Assembly: GCF_029525555.1 (NCBI RefSeq)
Contig: NZ_JAPDHZ010000004.1
Location: 1 to 64,000, forward strand
Source of the DNA: Cohnella ginsengisoli
GTDB lineage: Bacteria > Bacillota > Bacilli > Paenibacillales > Paenibacillaceae
Direction: 5' to 3'
Length of the DNA stretch: 64,000 nt
Notes under the pieces: generated by a model
Seen by the model: the letters and a program-made list of their open reading frames with translations, nothing else
Told to the model about the DNA's origin: nothing
Database searches by the model: none
Shown here: positions 46,514-56,638 of the stretch, in pieces
Position numbering within the stretch: position 1 is the first letter of the stretch
Layout of the letters: each line of letters begins with the position of its first letter
Made by a program: the position numbers and the translations under genes

Positions 46514-47737
46514 ATGCGCATGGAAGAATACGTGGCAGCGCGCGGGGATACGTACAGGTCGATCGCCCGCGCGGCCCGGGTGGGAATCCGCGAACTCGCC
46601 GAAGCCAACCCGCAGCGGCCTGCCGACGAACCGCTCCGCCCAGGAGAGCTGTTGTACGTGCCCGCGGGAACAGCCCATAGGCGCATGTATGTCGTGCAGC
46701 CGGGAGATTCGCTGACGGCGATCGCCGAATGGATCGGCTGCGCGGATCGCCGGCTGAGAGAGCTGAATCCGCTGCTGCCCGCGGGAGACGAGCCGGCGCC
46801 TGGAACGCGAATCGCGCTGCCTGCGCCGACTTCAGGTCGCATCGTCGTGCCCTCGTCCGCCTACGGGCCGGACCGCGTGGCTGCAGACTTGAAGCGACTG
46901 GTTAGCGCGTTTCCGTTCGTAAAGACGGCTACGATCGGGAGCAGCGTCATGGGCAAGCCGATCCTTGCGGCCGGCATCGGGGACGGCCCTTTCCGCTGGC
47001 ATTTGAACGCGTCCCTCCACGCCAACGAATGGATCACGTCGCTGATCGCGATGCGCTTCCTGGAGGATTACGGCCGGGCTTGCCGCCGCAAAACGCAGAT
47101 CGGCGGCTTCGACGCGGCCGAGCTGTATCGGCGGACGACGCTGTGGGTCGTGCCGATGGTCAATCCCGACGGCGTCGAGCTCGTGCAGGAGGGGCTGCGG
47201 CCGGATCATCCGCTCGCCGCGCGGATCGGCCGCTGGAACCGCGGCTCCGCTTCTTTTCGCAATTGGAAGGCCAACGCCAGAGGCGTCGATTTGAACGACC
47301 AATTTCCGGCAGGCTGGGAGGAAGAGCGCTGCCGTCGGGGCGTGCATAGCCCTGCGCCGCGCGACTATAGCGGCGACGCGCCGCTCTCCGAGCCGGAGGC
47401 GGCGGCGCTTGCCGAGTTCACGGAGGCGCAAAGCTTCGACGCGGTCATCGCGCTCCACACGCAAGGGGAGGAGATCTATTGGAACTACGGCGGTCTCGAG
47501 CCGCCCGAGTCGAAGATCTGGGCGCACCGTCTCGGACTTGCTTCGGGCTATCGGCCCATAGCGCTGACGGGCAGCGACGCGGGTTTTAAGGATTGGTTCA
47601 TCGCGAAGTATCGCCGGCCTGGATTTACCGTCGAAGCGGGCTGCGGGCGCAATCCGCTGCCGCTTTCGGCATTCGAGGAGATGTACGACGATTGTTTGCG
47701 GCTGCTGACGGAAGCGCTGGACTTAAGCCCCGGGTGA
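46514..47737 (+). CDS. LysM-M14 carboxypeptidase, 407 aa
   Basis: Peptidoglycan peptidase like gamma-D-glutamyl-diaminopimelate peptidase I. Two LysM domains (residues 5-50, starting YVAARGDTYRSIA, and 56-102, starting YVVQPGDSLTAIA) precede an M14 zinc carboxypeptidase. The zinc ligands are in LHANEW and the later IALHTQGEE; the general base Glu is in FTVEAGCGRN. No signal peptide is seen, as in spore- or mother-cell-located relatives that use LysM for targeting. The start follows GGGAGGG. Confidence 0.9.
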   Translation: MRMEEYVAARGDTYRSIARAARVGIRELAEANPQRPADEPLRPGELLYVPAGTAHRRMYVVQPGDSLTAIAEWIGCADRRLRELNPLLPAGDEPAPGTRIALPAPTSGRIVVPSSAYGPDRVAADLKRLVSAFPFVKTATIGSSVMGKPILAAGIGDGPFRWHLNASLHANEWITSLIAMRFLEDYGRACRRKTQIGGFDAAELYRRTTLWVVPMVNPDGVELVQEGLRPDHPLAARIGRWNRGSASFRNWKANARGVDLNDQFPAGWEEERCRRGVHSPAPRDYSGDAPLSEPEAAALAEFTEAQSFDAVIALHTQGEEIYWNYGGLEPPESKIWAHRLGLASGYRPIALTGSDAGFKDWFIAKYRRPGFTVEAGCGRNPLPLSAFEEMYDDCLRLLTEALDLSPG

Positions 47738-47816
47738 ATATACAATAGAACATGATCTCCCCGGCGAAGCCTGTCATCCGCAGGGAGGGATGCCGACGAT
47801 TGGAGTGAATACAATC

Positions 47817-48119
47817 ATGCAATGCAAGATTACGCGCAATGCGGCCAAGATCCTGAAGCTCGAGCTGGACAAGCCGGAGAACGAAGGATTATATCTTCGC
47901 GTCCTGATTACGCACAGCCACGGCGATCACGCCCACTACGGCCTGGACATGTCCAAGCCGGCAGCGGACGACGAGATCGTCTCTACAGATAAAGGTATCG
48001 ACGTCCTGTTGACCAAGGGCGCCGACCTGCTTGACGGCGTCAAGATCGACTATCTCTATTTTCCGCAGGAAGGCTTCGTGATTACGAATCCGAGCAAGGG
48101 GAACCATGGCGATCATTGA
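47817..48119 (+). CDS. HesB/YneR-like protein, 100 aa
   Basis: A-type iron-sulfur carrier fold. It begins MQCKITRNAAKIL and has the internal LYLRVLITHSHGDHAHYG and the final EGFVITNPSKGNHGDH. The C-terminal Cys-x-Cys of true IscA is absent, as in the YneR subgroup of Bacilli, so direct cluster binding is doubtful. The ATG at 47817 follows GGAGTG at 11 bases. It overlaps the next gene by 14 bases. Confidence 0.82.
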   Translation: MQCKITRNAAKILKLELDKPENEGLYLRVLITHSHGDHAHYGLDMSKPAADDEIVSTDKGIDVLLTKGADLLDGVKIDYLYFPQEGFVITNPSKGNHGDH

Positions 48120-48408
48120 TCGGGCGGCGCCCCCCGAGGTCCGCGTTATTCCAGCCGCGGACCCCAGCGCGGGCCCGAGCCCCAACGACATTCGTATTTG
48201 CGACAAATGCAACCATACCCGGGTCAAGACGCTGACGAGCAAGCTGCAGAAGCTGGACCCGGCGGCCGAGATCCGCGTCGGCTGCAAGTCGTACTGCGGC
48301 CCTTGCGCCAAGCGGGCGTTTATCTTCATCAACGGCCGGTACATCGCCGCGCCGACCGAAGACGAGGCGCTCGAGAAGATTAAGCCGTTTATCAAGGCCC
48401 GCAAATAA
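48106..48408 (+). CDS. DUF1450 (YuzB-like) protein, 100 aa
   Basis: Cys-rich small protein of the YuzB family. ICDKCNHTRVKTL and VGCKSYCGPCAKRAFIFING are the family pattern. Four conserved Cys suggest a metal or disulfide site. An extra N-terminal stretch of about 28 residues (AAPPEVRVIPAADPS) is present compared with the usual ~75-residue members, and a start at the internal NDIRICDK region cannot be excluded. It is translationally coupled to the HesB-like gene. Confidence 0.82.
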   Translation: MAIIDRAAPPEVRVIPAADPSAGPSPNDIRICDKCNHTRVKTLTSKLQKLDPAAEIRVGCKSYCGPCAKRAFIFINGRYIAAPTEDEALEKIKPFIKARK

Positions 48409-48412
48409 TGCA

Positions 48413-48454
48413 AAGAGCGCCCGGCGATTAAATAGCCGAAGCGCTCTTTTTTTT
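48413..48454. terminator. Shared terminator between DUF1450 and LTA-synthase-like genes
   Basis: AAGAGCGC and GCGCTCTT with inner GGC/GCC pairing are followed by eight T residues. The stop codon of the minus-strand gene (48428-48430) lies inside the loop. Confidence 0.85.
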
Positions 48455-50462
48455 GACCGTGTTTACGCCTAATTGATGGGTCAGTCTTCTTTTTTTAAGT
48501 TCGGGCAGCAGATCGTGCTCGACGACGACATCCGATACGCGAAGCTCCCGATCGGCCGCTTCCTTGCCTGCCGTGCATGCGGCCAGGTCCGTCGCCGTGC
48601 CGTCCGCGAGCGAGTAGCAGGATCCCGCATCGGCCATGCCGCCGTTCGAAGGCATATAGTACACCTTGCCGTCCGTGAATCCTCCCGTCCGGAAGACGAC
48701 GGGCTTTTCAGCGGCGGACAGCATGCTGACGCCCATCATCTTGTTCTCTCCCATCGGGATGCCGAGCATCTGCAGGATGGTCGGGGCCGTGTCGAGCTGC
48801 CCGACCGCCTTTTCGCTGACGCCGGTATGTTCGTCGCCCGGGAAGTGAATGAAGAAGGGCACTTTGCGAATGATCGCGTCCATCTCTTCGTCGGATAGCG
48901 ATTTTCCAAGCAGCTGTTCGTACGGCTTTTTGTCGTAGAGCGAGTTGTCGTGGTCTCCGTACATCATGAGCACCGTATTGTCCCACAGTCCTTCATCCTT
49001 CAACCGGTCCACGAGCTCTCCGATCGCCGCGTCGACGTAGTGCGCAGCTTTGATATAATCGCCGAAAGTCGTCCCATTGAAGTCGCCGACTTCGAATTCG
49101 GTTTTGTAATCGGGCAGATTAAAAGGATGATGGCCGGAAATCGTGATGGCGAATGCGTAGAACGGCGATGCGCCGCGTTCTTTGATCTGATCGACTGTCT
49201 GCTGCAGGAACGATTTGTCGCCGATCGACCAACCGAGCGGCTCGTCGTCGTCGAAGTCTTTGATGCTGTAGAACTTGCCGTACTCCATGTTATGGTACAT
49301 ATTGTTGCGGTTCCAGAAGCTGCCGTCGTAGGCATGATGGACCGTCGTGTCGTAGTCCTGGGCATTCAGGATCTCCGGCAGGCAGTTGAAGTCGTGGTCC
49401 GCGAACCGGATGAATACGGAACCCGTAGGCATCGGATGGAGTGAGCAGCTAGTCAGAAAGTCGGCGTCCGACGTGCGGCCCTGTCCGGTCTGATGATAGA
49501 AGTTGGAGAAATACAGGCTTTTGCCGATCAGCGCGTTCAGGTTCGGGGTAATCTCCTGTCCGCCCACCGATTGGCCGATGAGGAACGATTGAAATGCTTC
49601 GGCTTGGATCATGAGAACGTTCTTGCCCTTAGCCGCGCCGAACATCGGCTCCGATTCGGCCTGCTCCTGAAGCAGCTTGCGATCGTCGAACCAGTCCTTC
49701 GCTTCTTGAACCTGCGATTCGCTGACGCCGCCGCTGAACCAATGCTCTTTGGCATAGCGGTACGTATCGTAGCCGTGGAATCCAAGCAAGCCGGTCACGT
49801 TATAAATCGGAATGTTCCACCAATTGCCGACGAAAAGCCCGCTGGCCCAACCGTTTTTTTGTTGGTTGACGGGTCCTACGATCATGGAAATGCCCAGCGC
49901 GAGCAGGAGACCTGCCAGTGCGGTATTCAGCATCAGGCGAGAGCGGGACCTGCTGCGTATTTGTATGCCGACGTTGCGGCGGGCAATCCGCGCCGGGCGC
50001 CAGTACCAGCACGCCCATACGGCATACGCGAGAGCTACCGGAATGTCGCACAGCAACACCAGATCCCCGCGATGAACCAGGCTCCAGATGCTGTCTTCAA
50101 GCGAGCTCACCTGGTTCGCCTGAAGGAGTACGGGAATGGATATAAAATCTTTAAAGTATCTGAAGTAGACGAGATCCGCGAACAAGATAACGGATAAGAC
50201 TAAATCCAGCAGGGCCAGCGATACCGCGCGAGCCCGCCTCCCTGAGCCAGACCACCCAGAAGGTCGCGATGACCATGGCGCCGTAGTTGACCTTCCATTT
50301 CCATTGGTTCATGCCCCCGACGTTCAGCTGGTGATCGAGCCAATTCAGCTTGTATACGATCGAGAGAACGACCAGCATGGCGCCCCAATAGGGCCAGGAG
50401 GCCAGACCGCCGGCCGCCAGCTTGACGCCCTTCGTGGCTGTCGTTCGAAGCTGCGTATTCAT
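48428..50462 (-). CDS. LTA synthase-family sulfatase, frame break
   Basis: Membrane phosphoglycerol transferase of the LtaS family, polymerising or modifying lipoteichoic acid outside the membrane. Five hydrophobic segments in the first ~200 residues precede an extracellular alkaline-phosphatase-like domain. MIQAEAFQSF is the first metal region (Glu), GQGRTSDADF holds the catalytic Thr, and GDHDNS the later metal ligands. Near 50233-50235 one extra base breaks the frame; removing a G gives LREAARAVSLALLDLVLSV and 677 residues. The ATG at 50462 has GAGGAA upstream. Other LtaS-like genes may exist elsewhere. Confidence 0.87.
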
Positions 50463-50676
50463 AAAATGAAAATTCCTCGCTTTCCGGTTGGACCGAAAGT
50501 TCCTTTGCGGGCTCGCCGCTGTCCTGGCGCGTTTACATACAGAAAACAGTATAACGCTTCGACATCTTTTTTTCACGCGCGAATGATGCCGTATTTTGCA
50601 GGAAAGGCGGACAACGTATATAATTTTGTTCGCTTAGATAAGGGCGTGACACAAGTTTTCGGAGGAGGCGAAGCGG

Positions 50677-51336
50677 ATGGCGGAAAACAGGGAAGATGAA
50701 CGGGCGCCCAGTCCCGAAGCGTACTTCGACGGTTTGTTCGGCGAAGATGCAGATTTGGTCCGCGTGAGCGCGGCGATCCGCGAACGGGGGGATGCCCGAT
50801 ATTTCGGTGGCGCCCGGTTACGGCAGGCTGCTGACGATGCTGGTCGCTGCGGCGCGGTGCAAGGCGGTGCTGGAGATCGGCGCGTTGGCCGGATACAGTG
50901 GCATTTGCTTGGCACGCGGCCTGACGGAGGGGGGCAAGCTCACGTCGCTCGAGCTGAAGCCGGAATATGCCAAGCTAGCGACGGCCCATATCGTGGAAGC
51001 GGGTTACGGCGATTGCGCGGAGATGATCGTGGGGGGATGCGCTGGCGTCGTTAGACAAGCTCCAGGCGTCGGGGGAGGCGCTTCGACTTTTTTTTCATCG
51101 ATGCCGACAAAGAAAATTATCCGAACTATCTCGAACGCGCGATCGGTCTTGCGGTTCCCGGAGCGCTGATCGCCGCCGACAATACGCTCCTCCGGGGACG
51201 TACGTTGAACGAAGCGAAGCAAGGACCCGCCGTGCAGGCGGTTCGGGATTTCAATCGGCGTCTCGCGACCGACCATCGTCTGCTCGGCACGCATTTGCCT
51301 TCCTACGACGGTCTCGCGCTGTTTATGGTCCGCTAG
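50677..51336 (+). CDS. SAM-dependent O-methyltransferase, three frame breaks
   Basis: Class I methyltransferase of the caffeoyl-CoA O-methyltransferase-like group. After correction it reads MPDISVAPGYGRLL, VLEIGALAGYSGICLARGL (SAM motif I), FFIDADKENYPNYLE (metal and SAM contacts), ADNTLLRG and the final ALFMVR. Three runs are each one base too long: G6 at 50786-50791, G6 at 51031-51036 and T8 at 51088-51095. Corrected length is 218 residues. GGAGGAGG is the ribosome site. Bacterial relatives include TrmR, which methylates tRNA wobble uridine derivatives. Overlaps the convergent MFS gene by 14 bases. Confidence 0.83.
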
Positions 51337-52561
51337 TCGCGGCAGGCGTTCCATTAACGAGCGAGCTTCGCGCCCAGAGCGAGGTGCCGAGAAGCGCGGC
51401 CGCGGAAATAAGAAAGAGGCCTTCGATGCCGATGTAGCCGGATAAGGCGCCTCCGATGACGGGGCCGGCCATGTTGCCGAGCGCCACGGCGCTGCTGTTG
51501 AAGCCGAACGCCATGCTCACTTTGTCGTCTGGGGTATGCCTGCGAATGAGCGCGTTGACCGTGGGGATGAGCCCGCCGACGAAGCAGCCCAGCAGAAACC
51601 GACAGACGAGGAGCTGGCCCACGTTCGCTACGAACGCCTGGGGAATAAAAAGGAGTCCGGCGCCGAGCAGCGAATAGACGAGCACGCGCGTGGCGCCCTT
51701 TCGGTCGCTCACCCTGCCGAGCAGCGGCGCGCTGATCATGTTGGAGAAGCCCGTGACCGAGCCGACGAATCCGGCCCAGAAGGCGAGATTCTCGGTCGTG
51801 CCGTGCAGATGCTGCACGTAGATCGGGATAAGCGCCATCGGGCTCAGCATCGCGAACTGGATGAGGAAGGTGACGGAAAACAGCGCCGGCAGCTGTCGAA
51901 TGGCGGCAAGCTGCCGCAGTCCCGATGCCAGGCTGGCTTGCGGCGCGACGCGGGCGGCGGCCCGGTCGAAGCGTTCCCGCACGAGCAGCCAAGAGAGCAC
52001 GGAGGCGACGAACATGAGCGAGCCTGTAATATAGAAGATCGGCCGGAAGCCGAACGTATCCGCCATCAACCCGCCGATCAACGGACCGAGGATCGTGCCG
52101 GCGGTGCCGCCGGATTGCAGCGTGCCCATGGCGAAGCCGATCTTTTCTTTAGGCGTCGATGCGGAGACGAGCGACACGGCCGCAGGGGAGTAGCCGGAGA
52201 TGATGCCGTTGGCCATGCGGAGCAGCAGCAAATGGAGCGGCGTCGCCGCAAAGCCCATCAGCACCATGACGATCGACATGCCGAATCCCGATCGCAGCAG
52301 CATCACTTTGCGTCCATAGCGGTCGGACAGCTTGCCCCAAAGCGGCTGAAAGAAAAAAGAAGTGACGAAGTTCGCCGCGAAGATGAGTCCCGCCCAGACG
52401 CCGATCTCATGCTCGCCGATTACGCCGAGGTCTTGCTGCAGATAGAGGGACAGAAAAGGCGTGATCATCGTCATGCCGGCCATGACCAGAAAGTTTCCCA
52501 GCCACAGCACCGCCAAGTTGAGTTTCCAGCGTTCCAAGCGTGCACCTCGCTTCTTGTTCAC
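51323..52561 (-). CDS. MFS multidrug-type transporter, 412 aa
   Basis: Twelve-helix drug:H+ antiporter-like protein of the DHA1 type. The motif A loop is GKLSDRYGRKVMLL after helix 2, and motif C is GTAGTILGPLIGGLMAD in helix 5. The second half shows the matching GRVSDRKGATRV loop. GAGGTGCACG ribosome site. Its 3' end overlaps the methyltransferase gene by 14 bases. Substrate unknown. Confidence 0.92.
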   Translation of the reverse strand: MNKKRGARLERWKLNLAVLWLGNFLVMAGMTMITPFLSLYLQQDLGVIGEHEIGVWAGLIFAANFVTSFFFQPLWGKLSDRYGRKVMLLRSGFGMSIVMVLMGFAATPLHLLLLRMANGIISGYSPAAVSLVSASTPKEKIGFAMGTLQSGGTAGTILGPLIGGLMADTFGFRPIFYITGSLMFVASVLSWLLVRERFDRAAARVAPQASLASGLRQLAAIRQLPALFSVTFLIQFAMLSPMALIPIYVQHLHGTTENLAFWAGFVGSVTGFSNMISAPLLGRVSDRKGATRVLVYSLLGAGLLFIPQAFVANVGQLLVCRFLLGCFVGGLIPTVNALIRRHTPDDKVSMAFGFNSSAVALGNMAGPVIGGALSGYIGIEGLFLISAAALLGTSLWARSSLVNGTPAATSGP

Positions 52562-52705
52562 GGGATATATAACGGTTTGTCAACTAATTGTCATAAGGAA
52601 CCGAGGGCGGAAGGTTGTGGCATTCGGTCAAAAAGGGCATAATAAAACCGAATGATCGCTTCGTGCTCGGGACCCATCCTATACTTAAAAAGGGGATACT
52701 GCAAT

Positions 52706-53755
52706 ATGAATGACCGCTTCTTGCGCGCGTGCCGCCGAGAGCCCGTAGATCGGGTGCCCGTCTGGTACATGCGACAGGCAGGACGATACGACCCCGATTA
52801 TCGTAAAATTAAAGAGAAATACAGCTTGCTCGAAATTTGCCGGCAGCCGGAGCTTGCGGCCGAAGTGACGATGATGCCCGTGCGCAAGCTCGGCGTGGAC
52901 GCCGCGATTCTTTACTCCGATATTATGAATCCGGTCGCATCGATCGGCATCGACTTCGATATCGTCAAAGATATCGGGCCGGTCATCGACAATCCGGTCC
53001 GCTCGGAGGCCGATGTGGATCGACTTAAGCCCTTCGACGCTGAACGGGACTTGGGACATGTCCTCGAAACGATCCGCATTCTGAACCGGGAGCTCGACGT
53101 GCCGCTGATTACGTTTGCGGGCGCACCGTTTACGCTGGCCAGCTACATCGTGGAGGGCCGGCCTTCCAAGTCCTATATTCGAACCAAGGCGTTGATGTAC
53201 GGCGAGCCGGCCGTTTGGCACAAGCTGATGGGCAAGCTCGCCGATATGGCCGCCGCCTACTTGCGCGCGCACGCAGCCTCGGGCGCTCAGGCGGTGCAGC
53301 TGTTCGACAGCTGGGTAGGCGCTCTTGCGCCCCGCGATTTTGCCGAATTCGTGCTTCCTCACGTCGAGAGCATCTTCGCGCAAACCGCGGATATCGCCAT
53401 CCCGAAGATCTACTTCCCGGGCGTGAGCTCAGGCGAGCTGCTTCCATATATGAAAAGCTTGCGGGCCGACGTGATCGGACTCGATTGGCGCGTATCCATC
53501 TCCGAAGGCCGCGTGCGTACGGGCGGGCGGTTTGCCGTTCAAGGCAATCTCGACCCGTACGTGTTGACCGCGCCGCAAGAGGTCATCCACGCCAAAGCGC
53601 GCGCCATCTTGGACGAGGGCATGCGCGAGCCGGGCTTTATCTTCAATCTCGGACATGGCTTGTTCCCTGAAGCTTCGCTCGAGAAGTTGAAGGAGCTTAC
53701 CGACTACGTCCACGATTATACCCGCCAAATGCTGGCATCGGAGGTATCTCTATGA
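52706..53755 (+). CDS. hemE: Uroporphyrinogen decarboxylase HemE, 349 aa
   Basis: Decarboxylates uroporphyrinogen III to coproporphyrinogen III. It starts FLRACRREPVDRVPVWYMRQAGRY, which is the family signature, with the catalytic Asp region ILYSDIMNPV and the later GNLDPYVL and FNLGHGLFPE. The ATG at 52706 follows AAGGGGATA. Its TGA overlaps the hemH ATG (ATGA). First gene of a three-gene heme operon. Confidence 0.97.
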   Translation: MNDRFLRACRREPVDRVPVWYMRQAGRYDPDYRKIKEKYSLLEICRQPELAAEVTMMPVRKLGVDAAILYSDIMNPVASIGIDFDIVKDIGPVIDNPVRSEADVDRLKPFDAERDLGHVLETIRILNRELDVPLITFAGAPFTLASYIVEGRPSKSYIRTKALMYGEPAVWHKLMGKLADMAAAYLRAHAASGAQAVQLFDSWVGALAPRDFAEFVLPHVESIFAQTADIAIPKIYFPGVSSGELLPYMKSLRADVIGLDWRVSISEGRVRTGGRFAVQGNLDPYVLTAPQEVIHAKARAILDEGMREPGFIFNLGHGLFPEASLEKLKELTDYVHDYTRQMLASEVSL

Positions 53756-54726
53756 GCGTTTCCGACCAAGCGCCGATCGGCGTCCTCGTCATGTCGTACG
53801 GTACGCCGGAGAGTTTGGAGGGCGTCGAGGCTTATTATACGCATATCAGGCGGGGGCATCCGCCGACTGACGAGCAGCTCGAGGATTTGACGTCCAGATA
53901 CCGCGCCATCGTGGGCGGCGTTTTTCCGCTGCGGGAGAATACGAACCGTCAGGTGGAGGCGCTTCAGCGGCGATTGGACGAGCTGGCGGGGCAAGGACGT
54001 TACGTATGCTATCAAGGGTTGAAGCATGCGGCGCCATTCATTGAGGACGGCATCGAAGCGATGTCGCGCGACGGTATCGAACGGGCCGTTGGAATCGTCC
54101 TGACGCCTCAATACTCGTCGATGAGCGTCGGCGGATATTTGAAGAGAGCGCGGGAAGCGGCGGAACGACATAACGTTGCTTTTGCCGGCGTAGAGAAATA
54201 TCATCTTCATCCGGTGTTGATCGAAGCGTTGGCCGAGCGGGTCACTGCCGGACTGGACAAAGCAGGCGTATCGGCCGACGACGGACTGGTATTGTTCAGC
54301 GCGCACAGTTTGCCCGCCCGCATCCTCGAGATGAACGATCCGTATCAGGATCAGCTGCTCGAGACGTCGAAGGCGGTCGCGGAGGCTGCCGGCATCTCCC
54401 GTTGGCAGTTCACCTGGCAGAGCGCCGGCCAGACCGGCCAGCCATGGCTCGGACCGGACATTGTGGAGACGCTGAACGGGCTCGCCAAAGAGAATGTCAA
54501 GTTCGTGCTCGTGACGCCGGTCGGATTCGTATCCGATCATCTGGAGGTTCTGTACGATATCGACATCGAGGCGAAACGCCATGCATCGGAGCTCGGACTT
54601 GCCTTGGATCGTATTCAGATGCTCAATGACGATCCCAAATACATGCAGGCGCTCGCGGATTCGGTAATCGGCGCGGCAGGCCGATATGACGAGAAAGCCG
54701 ATGCCGCCGGAGCATCCGGGGTATGA
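53752..54726 (+). CDS. hemH: Ferrochelatase HemH (coproporphyrin ferrochelatase CpfC), 324 aa
   Basis: Inserts Fe2+ into coproporphyrin III in the Gram-positive heme route. The metal-site His is H185 in FSAHSLPARI and the catalytic Glu is E265 in DHLEVLYDID. The N-terminal VLVMSYGTPESLE and the YYTHIRRGHPP segment match Bacillus-type ferrochelatases. Overlaps hemE and hemY by four bases on each side. Confidence 0.96.
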   Translation: MSVSDQAPIGVLVMSYGTPESLEGVEAYYTHIRRGHPPTDEQLEDLTSRYRAIVGGVFPLRENTNRQVEALQRRLDELAGQGRYVCYQGLKHAAPFIEDGIEAMSRDGIERAVGIVLTPQYSSMSVGGYLKRAREAAERHNVAFAGVEKYHLHPVLIEALAERVTAGLDKAGVSADDGLVLFSAHSLPARILEMNDPYQDQLLETSKAVAEAAGISRWQFTWQSAGQTGQPWLGPDIVETLNGLAKENVKFVLVTPVGFVSDHLEVLYDIDIEAKRHASELGLALDRIQMLNDDPKYMQALADSVIGAAGRYDEKADAAGASGV

Positions 54727-56207
54727 GCGGCGAACGTTCGCTGCGGATCGCGATCGTCGGCGGAGGACTGACCGGATTAAGCGCCGCCTTCTACGCTTGC
54801 CGTCTTGCCGACGAAGCGGGCGTCCATGCGAGCGTCGCGGTATTCGATTCCTCGGACAGACTTGGCGGCAAGATCAATACGCTGCGGCGCGACAGTTTCG
54901 TTATCGAGCGCGGCCCGGATTCATTTCTGGGACGTAAGCTTCCGATGCTCCACCTGGCCAAAGACCTCGGTCTGTTAGGCGAGATTGTCGGTACGAATCC
55001 CGCTGCCGTTAAAACGTACCTCGCCCATGGCGGCAAGCTACTTCCCATGCCCAAAGGACTTAATCTGGGCATCCCGAACGACCTCGGCGCATTCGCGCAA
55101 AATTCGTTGATATCGCCGCACGGCAAGCTGCGGGCGCTCGACGAGCTGCGCATTCCGCCCAGATTGTCGGAAGAAGACGAGTCCGTGGGCGATTTTCTCG
55201 AACGCAGGCTCGGGAGAGAGATGGTCGATGCGATCGCCGAACCGCTTCTCGCAGGCATACACGCGGGCGATTTGTACAAGCTTGGCCTGCGGGCGACGTT
55301 TCCGCAGTTTGCGGAGATGGAGCGCAAGTACGGCAGCGTCATTCGCGGGATGATCGACGCGAAGCGCAAAGCCCCAGCGGCCGGCGCCAAGGCTGCGGCC
55401 GCAAGATCGGAGGCGGTCGGCGGCTATCCGATCCCGCCGACGGCTTTTTTGACCTTCCGCGACGGACTGAGCGCCTTGATCGATGCTCTCAAAGCCAGAC
55501 TGCAGGCATATCGCTGCGACATTCGGATCGGCATCGGAGTCCGCTCCCTGGAACGCGCTTCTATGGATAATTCTCCTCATGCAGGCCTCACTTCCGGAGC
55601 CTACAACTTACATTTGGACGATGGTTCCTCCTATGAAGCCGATCGCGTGCTGATCGCTTTGCCGGCATACGCGGCGTCAGGGCTTCTGAATCCGCATATC
55701 GACGTTTCGGCGCTGGAGCGGGTCGATTACGTATCCGTAGCCAACGTTGTGCTCGGCTTTGACGCCAAGCCATTCGGGCATAAGCTGGACGGTTCCGGAT
55801 TTTTGGTTCCTCACTCGGAAGGGCGGACGATCACGGCCAGCACGTGGACGTCAGCCAAATGGCGTCACACGGCACCGGCAGGGAAGCGACTGATCCGCTG
55901 CTACGTCGGCCGCGCAGGCGACGAATCCGGCGTGGAACTTCCCGACGACCGTCTCGCCGAAGCCGTTCGACATGATTTGAGGGAGCTGATGGGTTTGACC
56001 GCAGAGCCTGAATTCGTAGAGATCACCAGGCTTCGCCGCTCGATGCCTCAATACCCGGTCGGACATACAGACGCTATCGCGGCGCTTCGAGCGCAACTTG
56101 CGTCGTCACTGCCCGGCGTCTACGCTGCCGGGGCTCCATTCGATGCGGTAGGCCTGCCTGACTGCGTTGAAATGGGACGAACCGCCGCGGTCCAAATGCT
56201 CGGTTAA
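54723..56207 (+). CDS. hemY: Coproporphyrinogen III oxidase HemY/CgoX, 494 aa
   Basis: FAD enzyme that oxidises coproporphyrinogen III to coproporphyrin III. The N-terminal dinucleotide motif is IVGGGLTGLSAAFYA, then DRLGGKINT and ERGPDSFLG. The C-terminal FAD segment is GVYAAGAPFDAVGLPDCV. Soluble, not membrane-anchored. An Ala-rich insert at about residues 218-232 (AAGAKAAAARSE) is longer than usual. Ends the hemEHY operon. Confidence 0.95.
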   Translation: MSGERSLRIAIVGGGLTGLSAAFYACRLADEAGVHASVAVFDSSDRLGGKINTLRRDSFVIERGPDSFLGRKLPMLHLAKDLGLLGEIVGTNPAAVKTYLAHGGKLLPMPKGLNLGIPNDLGAFAQNSLISPHGKLRALDELRIPPRLSEEDESVGDFLERRLGREMVDAIAEPLLAGIHAGDLYKLGLRATFPQFAEMERKYGSVIRGMIDAKRKAPAAGAKAAAARSEAVGGYPIPPTAFLTFRDGLSALIDALKARLQAYRCDIRIGIGVRSLERASMDNSPHAGLTSGAYNLHLDDGSSYEADRVLIALPAYAASGLLNPHIDVSALERVDYVSVANVVLGFDAKPFGHKLDGSGFLVPHSEGRTITASTWTSAKWRHTAPAGKRLIRCYVGRAGDESGVELPDDRLAEAVRHDLRELMGLTAEPEFVEITRLRRSMPQYPVGHTDAIAALRAQLASSLPGVYAAGAPFDAVGLPDCVEMGRTAAVQMLG

Positions 56208-56222
56208 TCGCGCAACAATCGA

Positions 56223-56260
56223 CCGCCGCTCCGCCGATTAACGGCGAAGCGGCGGTTTTC
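56223..56260 (+). terminator. Terminator of hemEHY
   Basis: CCGCCGCT and AGCGGCGG with an inner CGCCG/CGGCG pair form a long stem followed by TTTTCGATT. Confidence 0.82.
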
Positions 56261-56315
56261 GATTGACCTTCCATAAAATACCATCCTACTGAGCAGATGC
56301 TCTTTTTCTCGCCCG

Positions 56316-56340
56316 CATGCCACTATCCCCATGACTCAGG
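56316..56340 (+). repeat. 25-bp dispersed repeat, copy C
   Basis: Begins CATGCCACTATCCCC and ends CTCAGG; it matches the other copies at about 20-21 of 25 positions. Confidence 0.75.
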
Positions 56341-56369
56341 AAACGGGGGTACCTATGCTTTTTCGAAGC

Positions 56370-56630
56370 ATCCTAACACCAGAAACAACCAACAAGCGAT
56401 AAAAGAAACAGACCAGAATCAAGAATCACCATGGAATAACAATCGGCAATGTACAAGAATCAGCGAGAGACAATAAACAGCCAGAAAGCAGATTCAAATG
56501 AAAAAATCAACGTGAGACAAGCAACAGCAAGGGCAAGAAACAGCCGGAAACGCAGAGTCAACACAAAACAAGAAACAGCGGGAGATAAGAAAAAGCAATA
56601 AATCAGAAATCATCAAGGGTCAAATAATCA
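56370..56630. other. A-rich, T-poor degenerate repeat tract
   Basis: About 260 bases are close to half A with roughly a tenth T on the plus strand, quite unlike the GC-rich surroundings. A loose motif near CAAGAAACAGC recurs (for example CAAGAAACAGCC, CAAGAATCAGCG, CAATAAACAGCC). No gene is seen. It lies directly after the stop of the transposase gene on the minus strand, where it reads as a T-rich tract. Confidence 0.6.
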
Positions 56631-56638
56631 GCATCCCA

